DNA from: Achaetomium macrosporum
Lineage: Eukaryota; Ascomycota; Sordariomycetes; Sordariales; Chaetomiaceae
Reading direction: 5' to 3'
Assembly: GCA_033296875.1 (NCBI GenBank)
Contig: MU860076.1
Location: 40,450 to 104,449, forward strand
DNA length: 64,000 nt
A model generated the notes under the pieces. The model was not told where the DNA came from and did no database searches. It saw nothing but the letters and a program-made list of their open reading frames with translations. Shown piece by piece: positions 23,929 to 34,500 of this stretch. The number at the start of each line of letters is the position of its first letter. Position 1 is the first letter of the stretch. The position numbers and the translations under genes were made by a program.

Positions 23929-25386
23929 ATGTCAGCTCCAACTGCAGTCCATGGCGGCACGGCGCCGCTAGCTGCACTAACATCCGTATTTACGCCACCG
24001 TGCTCCCCCACATGGCTCCTGACGGCCACCAGCCTGCCTTCGCAGTACCCTGCATTTCCGACAACGGGCCCAACATCGTGCGACCCGCCTTCCTGGCGGA
24101 CCAACATCGCCAGAGCTGGCTTTCACTACTACTCGCCTGCCATCTGTCCCCGCGGCTTTGTTGTCGGTCCCAGCTGTGGTTTGACCAAAACTCGAACGGC
24201 CGAGGGGTTTCCTGCCGTTGCCTCTGGAGAGACTGTTGTGTACTGCGTGCCCATCGGATTGACCTGTACCACAGACACTTCTGACTTCCGCGGTGGCGTA
24301 TGGGGTTTTGCGCGTGATGCGACGACATTCGGAGCACTTGTCACAGTCGGACCGGCACTCCAGATTCGCTGGGTGGAGGCAGACCTCACCATGCTCGAAA
24401 CACACCCTCTGACCCCGGGCCTAAAGCTGGCCAGAACCGAGTCGGGATCCAAAGCTACCGCCGTCAGCTCGGCAAGAGCGATAACCAAGGGGCCAGAGAC
24501 ACGACCAACGGCCAGCTCGTCCTCCACAGCAACTCTGATCACAGACACCGATACTGGGCCAGAAAATTCCCTCACCCTGATTTGGGGGACACCAGATCCC
24601 ACCGCAAGTCTCGGCGCATCGAATACTGCATCGAGCAACTCCGATGGCAGGGGAGGACTCGGAAAGCTGGACCGCGGAACAAGCATCGTTGTCATCGTCG
24701 TGGTGACCGTCGTTGCGGGAATCGCTCTTTGGACCGCGGCATTCCTCCTAATCCGGCGGTATAAGAGGAGAGCGGGGAAACGGAACGGGCGCTCCAGGAA
24801 GAAGGGCGATGAGGCCGGCCCAGACCAAGGAGGCCGGGACACAAAAGCGAACTCCGGGATTCCGAAATCGACCGCCAGCCCGGATTCGACGCCCGAGCTC
24901 GACTCCGGATCCCCAGCGATCGGCAGCACGCCAAATCCGGCCGAGCTCGAAGGTGACATGCTCATTCAACCCCCAGTAAAGCCATGGGTAAACCAGACTT
25001 CGTGGCTTAAGGCCCCTTCCCAGTATCGTCCCCAGCAGTCCCCAACGCACTTAGCGAAGTCGACGCGTCGGACGGTCCGAGAATCATTCGGCGAGAAGGT
25101 CAACGATCCAGCTGCGGCATTGGGCAGGCTAAAAATACCGAATCCGCTCTCTGCGGGCCGGCCGTCGCCGCATTCACCGAGTCCAAGGGCAGGGAACTTC
25201 TGGAGACTGGCACGGAGTCCGAGGAGTCCATCGGCGGCGGCGGGAGGAAGCCTGAGCGCGCAATTGCCCAAGCCATCGCCAAGGTCCGTACCGAGCGGAA
25301 ACGCGTCGAGGGCAAGCACACCAGGGCGGGCACAGCCGGGTTGGCAAGACGGTTCAGAGAGCACACAGCGTGATGCACTGCCGTGA
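23929..25386 (+). CDS. Single-pass membrane protein with Cys-rich ectodomain
   Basis: A 485-residue open frame without introns. Residues 15-115 contain eight or so Cys in a pattern (CSPTW, TSCDPPSW, YSPAICPRGF, YCVP) seen in a family of fungal proteins of unknown function. A Ser/Thr-rich stretch, about 170-245, precedes one strong transmembrane helix at about 252-274 (IVVIVVVTVVAGIALWTAAF). It is followed by a basic stop-transfer segment (RRYKRRAGKR) and a 200-residue Ser/Pro-rich cytoplasmic tail. No classical N-terminal signal peptide is visible, so the membrane helix probably serves as signal anchor. The layout suggests a cell-surface sensor or adhesin, but no function is established. Confidence 0.75.
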   Translation: MSAPTAVHGGTAPLAALTSVFTPPCSPTWLLTATSLPSQYPAFPTTGPTSCDPPSWRTNIARAGFHYYSPAICPRGFVVGPSCGLTKTRTAEGFPAVASGETVVYCVPIGLTCTTDTSDFRGGVWGFARDATTFGALVTVGPALQIRWVEADLTMLETHPLTPGLKLARTESGSKATAVSSARAITKGPETRPTASSSSTATLITDTDTGPENSLTLIWGTPDPTASLGASNTASSNSDGRGGLGKLDRGTSIVVIVVVTVVAGIALWTAAFLLIRRYKRRAGKRNGRSRKKGDEAGPDQGGRDTKANSGIPKSTASPDSTPELDSGSPAIGSTPNPAELEGDMLIQPPVKPWVNQTSWLKAPSQYRPQQSPTHLAKSTRRTVRESFGEKVNDPAAALGRLKIPNPLSAGRPSPHSPSPRAGNFWRLARSPRSPSAAAGGSLSAQLPKPSPRSVPSGNASRASTPGRAQPGWQDGSESTQRDALP

Positions 25387-25779
25387 AACACACAACCATC
25401 TATTCGGTGAGAAATGAAGTGAAGGATGAGTGGCCAGCTTTGTCTTGGCGAGAGACCAAACCAAACCAAACCAATAAGTGCGCAGCGATAAGCCGTGCCC
25501 CGCCCGGCTGCAGAACACCCCGCCTCCGACGACATCACCGGGCCAGCACACAGCACTTGCCACTTTCTGCATGATGAGATCGACGAGACAGAGGACCGTC
25601 GGGCCCGGGAACTGACGACATTCACTCGGAGGTTTTCACCCGTATCCTTAACCTACCAGTTCCCTTGTGTATTATCAACCCAACGTCACTTCCAAAGTGA
25701 AGCGGCAAGCCTACCATGTAAATTACCTGTCTCCCTTAACAACAACGGCCTTCAACGACCCAACCCAGAATCCACCACG
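25387..25779. other. Spacer between membrane protein and small conserved gene
   Basis: Presumptive 3' UTR and promoter. A reading frame upstream of 25780 is open in phase but has no ATG-started support. Confidence 0.4.
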
Positions 25780-26055
25780 ATGTCCGCGACGGCAGATAAC
25801 GACCTCTCCGCCTCGCTCCTCTCCTCCTCCAAAGCAACGGACCCTCCCCGTCAAAGCAACAACCCAACAACCGGCGCCAAGAACTGTGCCACGGCAGACC
25901 CCTCGAAATCAGGGGCAGCAGCAGAGCGTGCAATGGCGTGGAAGCCAGCGCTGGACCGCCGCCAGAGCTGGTCGTCGCAGGAGTGGAAGCACGACGTGCA
26001 GACGCGGCAGTACGTCCTCGGCCGCGGGGCCGGGGGCGGGTTCTCCGAGGCTTGA
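25780..26055 (+). CDS. Small conserved fungal protein
   Basis: A 91-residue protein starting at the ATG at 25780 (ACCACGATGTCC context); the frame extends upstream but the only credible N-terminus is here. The N-terminal half is Ser/Ala/Thr-rich and probably disordered. The C-terminal part, around WKPALDRRQSWSSQEWKHD, matches my recollection of a short motif in small hypothetical proteins of many filamentous ascomycetes. No transmembrane segment or catalytic motif. Function unknown. Confidence 0.6.
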   Translation: MSATADNDLSASLLSSSKATDPPRQSNNPTTGAKNCATADPSKSGAAAERAMAWKPALDRRQSWSSQEWKHDVQTRQYVLGRGAGGGFSEA

Positions 26056-27010
26056 AAGGATGAGACATGGCGAGATGCTATCTATCTATCTATCTATCCA
26101 TCCTGTCTCTTGTGGTTGTGCTGAGAGCTGTTTTCTTTTCCGCTTTTATCATTCTGGGTTCGAGGTTTCTTTCCTTTTCTTGTTTTTATAGCTTGGGGGT
26201 TATTCGGAGCTGTTTCATCCGTGGAGGGAGGAGGTAAATGGGCAGCGACTTCGAGCGAGCACTCCCTTTCGTACAGGCGTCCTGTCACGATGCTCATACA
26301 TCGAGTTCCAAGTTCTCTATTTGTGTTACTGCCGCGCTGGGTAACTGGATGGGAGGAAACCACGCTGGCAAATGACTGAACGAGGCCTCTCTCCTTTGTC
26401 ATTGAAGGATTTCGGGCGGAAGTCAAAAATGCAGGCTCTCTACAACCGACGCTGTTTTCATGATGCTATTGTCGGAAGGGAGTGTTAGGTGGATGGTAGC
26501 TTTAGCGAAATGGAAGGACATGCAAAAGGTATGACTACGATCATTAACCGACCCAACCAACTGGATAGAGGTGAGAGCCACAGGAGATGTTTAGATGCAT
26601 CATCGGTTCTGGTTACGCAATCTCTTCATAGCATGTCCTACCCGGGATTCGCAGCAGATGTGTAATGAGAGTCCAAAGGAGAGAAGGCTGAAAGGTTGAT
26701 ATACACTCTATGAGTGGAACTTTTAAGGCTCAGCCTAGTTGACAAGCCAAAGAGTGAACAGAACCCAGACCTGCAGCCCATGGTATGTGCAATCTGATAA
26801 AGCCATGTATAAACGAGAGTGCAATGCCAGAGTGCCTTCCTAACCGAAAATCCAATGCCCTTGAGTATCTTATGCCAATGCTCCGCTGTTGCCTTGTGTT
26901 ACGCCCACTACCGGGAAACTCCAAAGGCAAGCCTCCCAACCGAACAGAAAAAAAGGAAAACAGAGCTGTGCAACCTCTGAAGACAACATGTAAAAGCCTC
27001 ATCCACGCAC
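26056..27010. other. Spacer with a TATC microsatellite
   Basis: Contains five TATC units at 26079-26098, just after the small gene, and T-rich 3' UTR-like sequence. No supported gene; the right end is 3' of the next minus-strand gene. Confidence 0.5.
26079..26098. repeat. (TATC)5 microsatellite
   Basis: Five perfect tetranucleotide units in the 3' untranslated region of the small gene ending at 26055. Confidence 0.9.
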
Positions 27011-29554
27011 CTAAAATCCCTTAGGCCCATTCCCATCCGAACCACCAGTCTTGAAATACTCACTCACCACTCCGACAGAGTATGTAATCCCCGCCAGCCA
27101 AGCCGCTCCCACGATGACCTTCTTCGGGAAACTCCTCTTCCCCGCCCCATCCGCCCGAGCCTTCTTCTCAACCCAGGGTGAGTCCTGCCGAGGCACCTCA
27201 GACTCAGATCGGGCTGTCGTTTCCGGAGGCAGATCGTAGTTGACAAAGCCCGTGGGACTGGCGAATCTGCCTGCCGCAACGGTATATTCACCCCGCCCGC
27301 CGGTCATGTCAATTGGGTTGACAGCGGTGGGCGCGGAGGCCCGCTGCGGCTCGGGAACTGCGTCCCGCACCTTGCGGAAGATGAGTACGTCACCGCTGCC
27401 GGAAACAATTTCGAAGCCCTCGGCTTGGAGCGGAGCAAAGTGAGGGAAGAACTTGGCCGGGTTCGAGATGCGGAGGAGAACCTCGGCAGGAGTCAGGGGT
27501 GCAGCACTGTCGGGAACAGTCGAAGTCGTCTCGGCAATTTCGATGCACTGCACTGTCGGGTTGTAGACGAGGATTTTGTAGAGAGCTGGCTCGCTGGGGC
27601 TGGCCGGCTCAGGAGATGGTGTGGTAACTGTGTCTGAGGCTTTCGCTGTTGCCTTCGGCTGGGTAAGTCGTTCCAATGCTGGTTGCACAGTGCCTTCGGA
27701 TTCCTTTTGCTCTGGCGACAATAGGGAGGAGATCACTTCCGGAGTTTCGGCGACCCAAGACTTTGAGAAATCCTCGGGGAAGTCTTGCACATAGTTCCCT
27801 GTCAGGCTGTGGTTAACGGTTTGCGTCTCGGCAGGTTGTCCATCCGGCTCATTCCATCTCACAGCTTGGTATTTTTGCAGCTCCGCTGGGTTATAGTGCC
27901 CATACGCCGAGGAAGATTCGGCAGACCCATGTGGCTCGTCAAGTTTGACTGCCCTGTACGCCTCAAGTTCACGGGCATCTTGACTCTCCTGGCTCTTGCG
28001 ACTCAAAAGTTGACCTTCGGCATCCTCGTAGCTGAAGGCCTCGTGGTTGGCGAGGTCCTCGGCCTCCTTTGCAGCAAGCCTGGCAGCGTCGGCCTCAGCA
28101 GCATATTTCCCGTCCGGCTCATTGCTTCGGAAGGCTTGATACTTCTCAATCTCGGCTGGCTCCGCATTGGCAGGGGCGCTGCTCGCAGCGTACTTGCCGT
28201 CGGGCTCATGGCTTCGAAACGGCTTATACTGAGCCAGTTCTGCCATATCGAGCTCCGGTTCCAGATAGGAAGCAGCATACTTCCCATCAGGCTCGTGACT
28301 GAAGAAAGGGGTGCGATACTTCGCCAGCTCCCCCCGATCCGATGTTGGTTCAACGTGATTGACAGCGTACTTGCCATCGGGTTCGTGACTGAGGAAGGGT
28401 TTGCGGTACGCTGCCAGCTCTGCCTTGTCGGGGGTTTCTATGTAGATGGCAGCATACTTGCCGTCCGGTTCATGGCTGAGCAACGGCCCGTACTTGCTCA
28501 GCTCTTCCGGGTCCACGGGAGACTCGCACTCCAGCTTGTACTTGCCATCTGGCTCATGGGCTTTGACGGGGCCGTATTTCCCTAATTCTTCGAGTGTTGG
28601 GCTGAGCTGCTCATCTGACAATTTGCTGTCGGGCTCTGAACGATGGATCCACGACTCCAGCATCGACGCAGCTGATGCCGGTGCGATCGGCTCATTTTGG
28701 TGCCACCGAACGTCCTTGTGTTCCGAGCTCAACGCGTGCAGGAGACTAGAGTGAGGCGCGTCTTGGCTCCCAATTACCGGCGGTTTGCTCAGGCTGTTTG
28801 CGTCGGAAGCCTCGGTGTAGCTGGCAGCATACTTGCCGTCAGGCTCATGGCTGAGGAAAGGCCCGTACTTGCTCAGCTCCGCCTCCGGCGGCGGCCCGTC
28901 ATGGAAGATCGGGGTTCCCTCAACATCGGGGGCCATGAAGGATGTGAATTGGGGTGTGTACGACTTGAGGCTCGGGACCTGAGTCTCTTCGTTGTCCGGG
29001 CTTGGGTAAGTATTCTCCAACGGCTTCTTGAGCACCTTGCGATTCGTGATGGGATCAATGACATAGTCGGTGCTGGGATCCGTATGGGAGGACTGCGAGG
29101 TGGCTCGGGTGGTGCTTCGGTGGCCGTTTCTCTTCGCTTGCGGACCTTCCTTATCGCCGAAGATGAGATGCTCCAACGGCGCCCTCTCCGTGTCTTCGAT
29201 GTTCTGGCCCGGCCTGACACCGTCTGGGTTATTTGGGGTTCTTCTGGGAGAAGCGTGCGTGGTTGTATCCGGTTCGGGAGTCCGGCCGTCCTTATGTTTG
29301 TTGGGCCAGTAATTGTGCTTGTTCCACGACGGCCGCCAATTGAGGTTCTCGCAGTACTTGTATGCGAGTTTCTGCCCCTGGCGGTAAATGTCCCGGTCCA
29401 TGTAGGAGAGGCAAATGCGGCTAAACCGGTAGCATCTTGTGTGCTGCCGGTGGTGGACGACAGCCCCGGCTCCGAATGGGTTATGGACCCCGGGATGAAT
29501 GGCTCTGGCGCACCGCCCGCGACGGGCAAAAGTGGAGGCAACGGTCAACGACAT
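27011..29554 (-). CDS. Repeat-rich protein with EPDGKYA motifs, probably mitochondrial membrane
   Basis: An 847-residue frame without introns. The N-terminal 45 residues are rich in Arg, His, Ser and lack acidic residues (STFARRGRCARA), consistent with a mitochondrial presequence. Residues about 225-600 contain about nine or ten degenerate repeats built on a unit like LxKYxPFxSHEPDGKYAA, spaced 25-45 residues apart. A conserved-looking block follows (LYKILVYNPTVQCIEI; FEIVSGSGDVLIFRKV), and a single hydrophobic helix lies close to the C-terminus (VIVGAAWLAGITYSVGVV). I do not recognise a named family; relatives are annotated as serine/threonine-rich proteins. The tail-proximal helix suggests anchoring in a mitochondrial membrane with most of the protein on one side. 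Function unknown. Confidence 0.78.
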   Translation of the reverse strand: MSLTVASTFARRGRCARAIHPGVHNPFGAGAVVHHRQHTRCYRFSRICLSYMDRDIYRQGQKLAYKYCENLNWRPSWNKHNYWPNKHKDGRTPEPDTTTHASPRRTPNNPDGVRPGQNIEDTERAPLEHLIFGDKEGPQAKRNGHRSTTRATSQSSHTDPSTDYVIDPITNRKVLKKPLENTYPSPDNEETQVPSLKSYTPQFTSFMAPDVEGTPIFHDGPPPEAELSKYGPFLSHEPDGKYAASYTEASDANSLSKPPVIGSQDAPHSSLLHALSSEHKDVRWHQNEPIAPASAASMLESWIHRSEPDSKLSDEQLSPTLEELGKYGPVKAHEPDGKYKLECESPVDPEELSKYGPLLSHEPDGKYAAIYIETPDKAELAAYRKPFLSHEPDGKYAVNHVEPTSDRGELAKYRTPFFSHEPDGKYAASYLEPELDMAELAQYKPFRSHEPDGKYAASSAPANAEPAEIEKYQAFRSNEPDGKYAAEADAARLAAKEAEDLANHEAFSYEDAEGQLLSRKSQESQDARELEAYRAVKLDEPHGSAESSSAYGHYNPAELQKYQAVRWNEPDGQPAETQTVNHSLTGNYVQDFPEDFSKSWVAETPEVISSLLSPEQKESEGTVQPALERLTQPKATAKASDTVTTPSPEPASPSEPALYKILVYNPTVQCIEIAETTSTVPDSAAPLTPAEVLLRISNPAKFFPHFAPLQAEGFEIVSGSGDVLIFRKVRDAVPEPQRASAPTAVNPIDMTGGRGEYTVAAGRFASPTGFVNYDLPPETTARSESEVPRQDSPWVEKKARADGAGKRSFPKKVIVGAAWLAGITYSVGVVSEYFKTGGSDGNGPKGF
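27836..28885 (-). repeat. Degenerate protein-coding repeats (EPDGKYA units)
   Basis: At DNA level these are imperfect copies of a sequence encoding SHEPDGKYAA, seen on the plus strand as variants of GCATACTTGCCGTCGGGCTC. At least six copies keep EPDGKYA or EPDGKYK exactly; flanking ones (EPHGSA, EPDGQPA) have decayed. Spacing is irregular. Confidence 0.8.
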
Positions 29555-31572
29555 TGCGATCGGTGGGTCGGGATATGCACCGGGAACATGCTACTCGAGC
29601 GGCGTATGGCTACCTGGTGTTCTTCATCCGTGTCAGAGGGTGAGGGTCGGAGTGAAGCTGAAATACGGAGCTAGAGGAGGTATTGGGCAAGGTCGGAACG
29701 CAACTTCGCGGCCAGCGTTCAAACTCACATGATAAAAACCATTAATGGCCAAGACTGATGTCATCAGGGAGCGAGCTCTCAAATGACGAGGGCGTGCAAG
29801 AGATCAAGACAGCGACTGAGTGGTGTGTTGAGAATTGCAGGATGATGAACAGGCGGGTAAAAGGACATGCGGCAGTATTTGTGCATTTCGGGAGGACTCA
29901 CGATGCCTCAGGTCTGAAGGAAGGGATCGTGGGACTTGGAACTGCCACTCTGCGTGACCCAGGAAGTGATCGTCACTCCGAGCATGCAGTGGGCCGACTG
30001 GGCGAGCCAACTGCTGACTTGATTCGACGGTTTCGGCTATGACGGCCCTGAACTTCCTGAAGACCCTGAGGCCGGTGGACCCTCTCCGCGTGCGAGCCAC
30101 TGACGTTACAGAGCGCCTGCCGTAGCGTGCGGGGTAGTGGGAAGGCGGAAACGAATTGACATGCGAAATTGAGGACAGGATCGTTCACGATGCATCGGAG
30201 CGAACGGAAGGAGAAGTTGCCAACAGAGACCGCAGCCCTGGGGACTCTGTTTTCGAGTCCCTTTCCATTCTCTGTGTTGGTCCGGGGACAACTTAAACGG
30301 CCCAGTCGGCTGTCTGACGATGCGGCCATGGAACTGGAACGCGGGGCATTGGACCCTTAAATGGAACCGAATACACGGCCCACTACCCAGATGGAAGTCA
30401 AACTGGGGACCCGGGAGACTCAACGGACCGCAAACAAGCAAGTGCAGAGTTTCTTGTGTGGTCGGCTATGCTACGGACATAGGAACCCATCGGGCTGCGC
30501 TGCCGTCAACATGAGAGACAGGAAACGAGACGCTTGGTTTCGGGCCGTTGGTTGCTTGTGCTTGGTCGAGTGGGAAGGTGCAACCCTTGGGGTGGAGAAG
30601 CATTCTGGGCACTGGGATTCTTCTTCCTGCAACAGCTTTTACTATCACCAGTCTGGGCCTGGCGCCCCAGTTCATCATCAATTGAACCCTCTGCTTGCGA
30701 GAGACTGGAAAGGTAGGGACCGTCACGGTATGCCAAGCCTCTCTGCTCCACCATGATGTCATTCTTGCCCTGTTCTTCAAGAAGCCGGGCGGGCCCGGGC
30801 AAAAACGACGGTGATGCGATTATCCGATTCCGAGCAGCAGATTCTCAACCCCTGAATCTGTTTGGAGAACAAGTGGACAATTGGACAACTTTGAAGTTGG
30901 GCCCTCTCTCGAGGATGATTGGAGTACTGATACCATTCACAGAGGAGATCAGGAAACCGGATCTGGGTAATCGACTGGTACTGCATGCACCCATCTGTTG
31001 GTGGCGGCGTATTGCCGTGTCGGGCCGTATGCCTCTGACACATCTCGATGTAAATTACGGCCCTGAAACTGGTGAGCTTCGAGTGCCCCGCATCACGTGC
31101 GGTATTTTGATAGCTCGAGCAAACTTGCCCCACCAAAGCATGCCTTGCCGGAACAGTCACGCCGGATTGTTTTGACATACGGTATTGCGAATTTGCGACA
31201 GCGACAGTAAGAATACTTGGAGCCTCTTGCACTGAAGTCCCTAAGGTAGTTGGCTTGAATTTGATCCATTCCACCAAGTGGCCCGCATGCTCCATTCTGC
31301 ACCGCATTGGCACAGAATCCAGCCCTGAGAAGGGTTCTTCGTGGCGAGGCACGGCTGATATCTATTCGATCAATGGACCTTTCCGCTGCGGACTTCTGCC
31401 TCCTCCGTCTGTCCTGGCCCTGGTGTCTGTCATTATCTCCCCTTCCTCTCGCGTCTATGATACAAGTGCCGTACTAACCAGACGCTGTTGCCAAACAGAG
31501 TCTCCGTCTGGCCCGTCCACCTGCTTGCCGTCAGTTCACTAGCGCCCACTGGATAACCTACGAGTAGCAACA
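29555..31572. other. 2-kb divergent intergenic region
   Basis: Lies between the divergently transcribed repeat protein and LTN1, so both promoters are here. Short frames at 30361-30756 and 30777-31352 have no domains. Confidence 0.45.
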
Positions 31573-34500
31573 ATGTTTCCGAAAAGCAGTACGAAAGGGC
31601 CGAAGGGAGGTGCCTTCGGCGGCTTCGCGACCTCTTCGACCACTCTCTCATACCTCACTCCTCCGCCCGACTTCTCCGGCATCCCGCAAGAGGTGGTGGT
31701 GCCTTTCAAGAACCTGTTGAAGAAGGACAACACAACCAAAGAGAAGGCGCTACAGGATATTCTTGCGTATATCCAGGGTCTTGGATCCGACGGGCAAGCA
31801 CCCGATGAGCCAGTAATAGACGCTTATGTCCGTCAACGCGCGCGACCTCCCAGTCAATGCCCGGAGGCGCTGCTAACCGTGGCGTGCCCCGCAGGTCGAG
31901 CTGTATCCCAGGCTGTCAATCGACGACTCCGCCCGGGTCCGTGAGCTCTCTCATCAGCTTCTCTTCCACCTCCTCAATGCGGCGAAGAAGCGCATGGCGA
32001 AGCACCTCCCATCCTTCGTCGGCGCGTGGCTTGCTGGAACCTTTGACAGAGACAAGCGCGTGGCACGGGCTGCTAGCGATGCGTTGGCTTCATTTCTGCA
32101 GACGAAAGAGAAGGAAGAAGCGTTCTGGAAGGCCGTGCAGACCCGCGCACTCGACTTCGCGATCGAGGCCATCCAGGAAACGCCGGGCACCCTCAGCGAC
32201 GAGAGGTCAACGACAAAAGAAGATTCCGAGGCGAAATACCATCGGGTTGTCGGCGCCAGTTTGTCTCTGGCCTTCAATCTGGTGAACAAAGGGGACATTG
32301 GGGCTCTCTCGGATGGCTTAGACCGCTATCTTGGGGTAGACGCAATATGGACCATGTCGAAAGCTGACGATTGGTTTGTGAGAAAGGCATTCTATCGGTT
32401 CCTGAACGTCCTCCGCGATGCCAAACCCGAGGTGCTAGAGCCACGGCTGCAACAGGTTGGCAAAGCGCTTGTTGCCGACGGTTTGAGGAACAGCCAGACT
32501 GGTTCAGCAACCGACCTGCTGAAGGTTTTGGCGTCTCTAACAAGACAGTTCCCCCAGGTGTGGGGCACTCAGAAGCACCCGCTGCAGCGGCTACAGACAT
32601 TTGTCTCTCAAGGCTCTCAGGGCGGTGCGGAAGAGTACTGGCGGTCTTTGGATGAGCTACTCCAAACGCTGCCCGACAAGATGCCCCCGGTCGATGTCGT
32701 GTCGAACTTCCTGGGTGCGGTGCGGAAAGGGGTTGCCGACAGACTCGAATCACACACCGGTCGACATCAAGCTTTCCAGACCTACGCACGGGTCTTCGAG
32801 CTCTTCCTTGGACATGTACCCCTGAGTACGCCATTCCTCGAGGGGAATCTCAGCAACCTCACACGGCAGTATCTCCACCCCAATCCCGAATTAGTACCTC
32901 TGCCATCACCACAGCGGCCTGAATTCCTTGCAGAAGCTTGGATGAGCGTGGCTAAACATTCGGAGGACGAGACTCGTAAAGCGGTGGCCGAAGAGTGGCA
33001 GAAGCTGGGAAGCGAATTCCTTTTGCGAATGTCCAACTCTTTGCCCGAGGTTTCTGAAGGCTACAAGAAGTCCCAAAACGCGATTGCCTCGGAAGGGGAG
33101 CGTTGGTTCGCACTCGTGGCAAATACGATCTCGCGGGCAGGTGACAGAAGTTCGTCAATGCTAGGTGTGATCACAGCATCCTCGAAGGAGGTCTTGGCAG
33201 GGGCCCTCGATCTTCTAACGAAGAGGAACTTTAAGCCGTTCGGTGCCGCCTCTGTTATCCGGTCAGCTTCCAGACACTATCCTGTCCTCTGCGCTGATAT
33301 GAACCTCCTTGGGTCACTTTTCCCGGTTGATGGAACGGAAACATATGCGGTTATCGTTGCATCCCCGTCGCTTCCCTATCTTGTCTCTGACCTCAACACG
33401 ATATCTAGCGGAGCGGAAGGGTGTTTCGGGAAGATCTGGACGTCACTTGCTGAGGCGGCCCTTCGGCTCTCGGATCGCCAGTTGACGGTTTCGGCAATCA
33501 GGCTGCTCATAGGAATTCCTTCCGTTGCGGCATATGCGCAGCCATTTACGCCTTTACAGGCCTTCCTTATTTCCTGTTGGCAAGAGTATGCCAACGGCGG
33601 TGATGGCTCTGCTCTGAAGGATCTCTGCAAGGCCACTCTGACCTACGACATTCTGAATCAGGACTCTGCAAAAGCCATTGCGATCGGCATCGTCTCTAGT
33701 CTTGACGTGCCAGAAGCACATCAGTCAGCCCTTGCTGCTCTCGAACTGCTTCTACAGGAGCAACCCAAACTTCTATCAACAAACGATGAGCTGCACGTGC
33801 GGTTGGTTTCATCCCTCCTCGCGCTCACCGAGTTATCAGATACGGGTCTGTCTGAGAAGGCAAGAAGCTTGAAATCGCTGCTTGACAATGAGCCCGTCGC
33901 GCGGAACCCTGTCGCCAAAATCATCGAAAATCATCTCGGTGAGGCCAACCTGTCTTCTCTTGAAGTCGGCACCTTGCTTCAGCAAGCCCTGTCAGTTCTC
34001 AATTCGGGCGCCGCACCGGCAGAGGATATCTTCCCCAGCTCAACAATATGGATGAACGAGCTCTCGGGTTTCCTCACATGTGGCCCGAATCCTTCGCTGT
34101 CCATTACATTCGGCTTGGAGGGCGCATACTTCCTGGTAAAGGGACATCCGAACGCCAAAAAGCAATCCCCAAGACGAGATAGCCGCGGACGCTCCATTCC
34201 TGCCAGGATGGCTCTCTTCACTGCCAAGCTGCTCTGTTCCGGTGTTCAGCTTTGCTCCCTGCCGCCAGAATTCCAGCTAGAACTTGTCTACCTCCTTTGT
34301 CTCACCGACGCCCTCACTGAAGACCAGCTTTCCGTACCCCAAGCGGACGGCTTGTGGGGCAATAGCCCTGAGAATGAGGCCGATGCTCTGGAGTTCCGCG
34401 ACCTCAGCCGGAAGGCTGTTGACACCGTTGTTGTAGGCTGCGGAAGTTGGGTGGACTGGGATATGGCTGGCGATTCCCTGGTGGAAAGGCTCATAAGCTT

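Noticed and set aside
28697..29674. 325-residue plus-strand open frame
   Set aside because: Exact antisense of the EPDGKYA-repeat gene; open because of codon bias, no domain.
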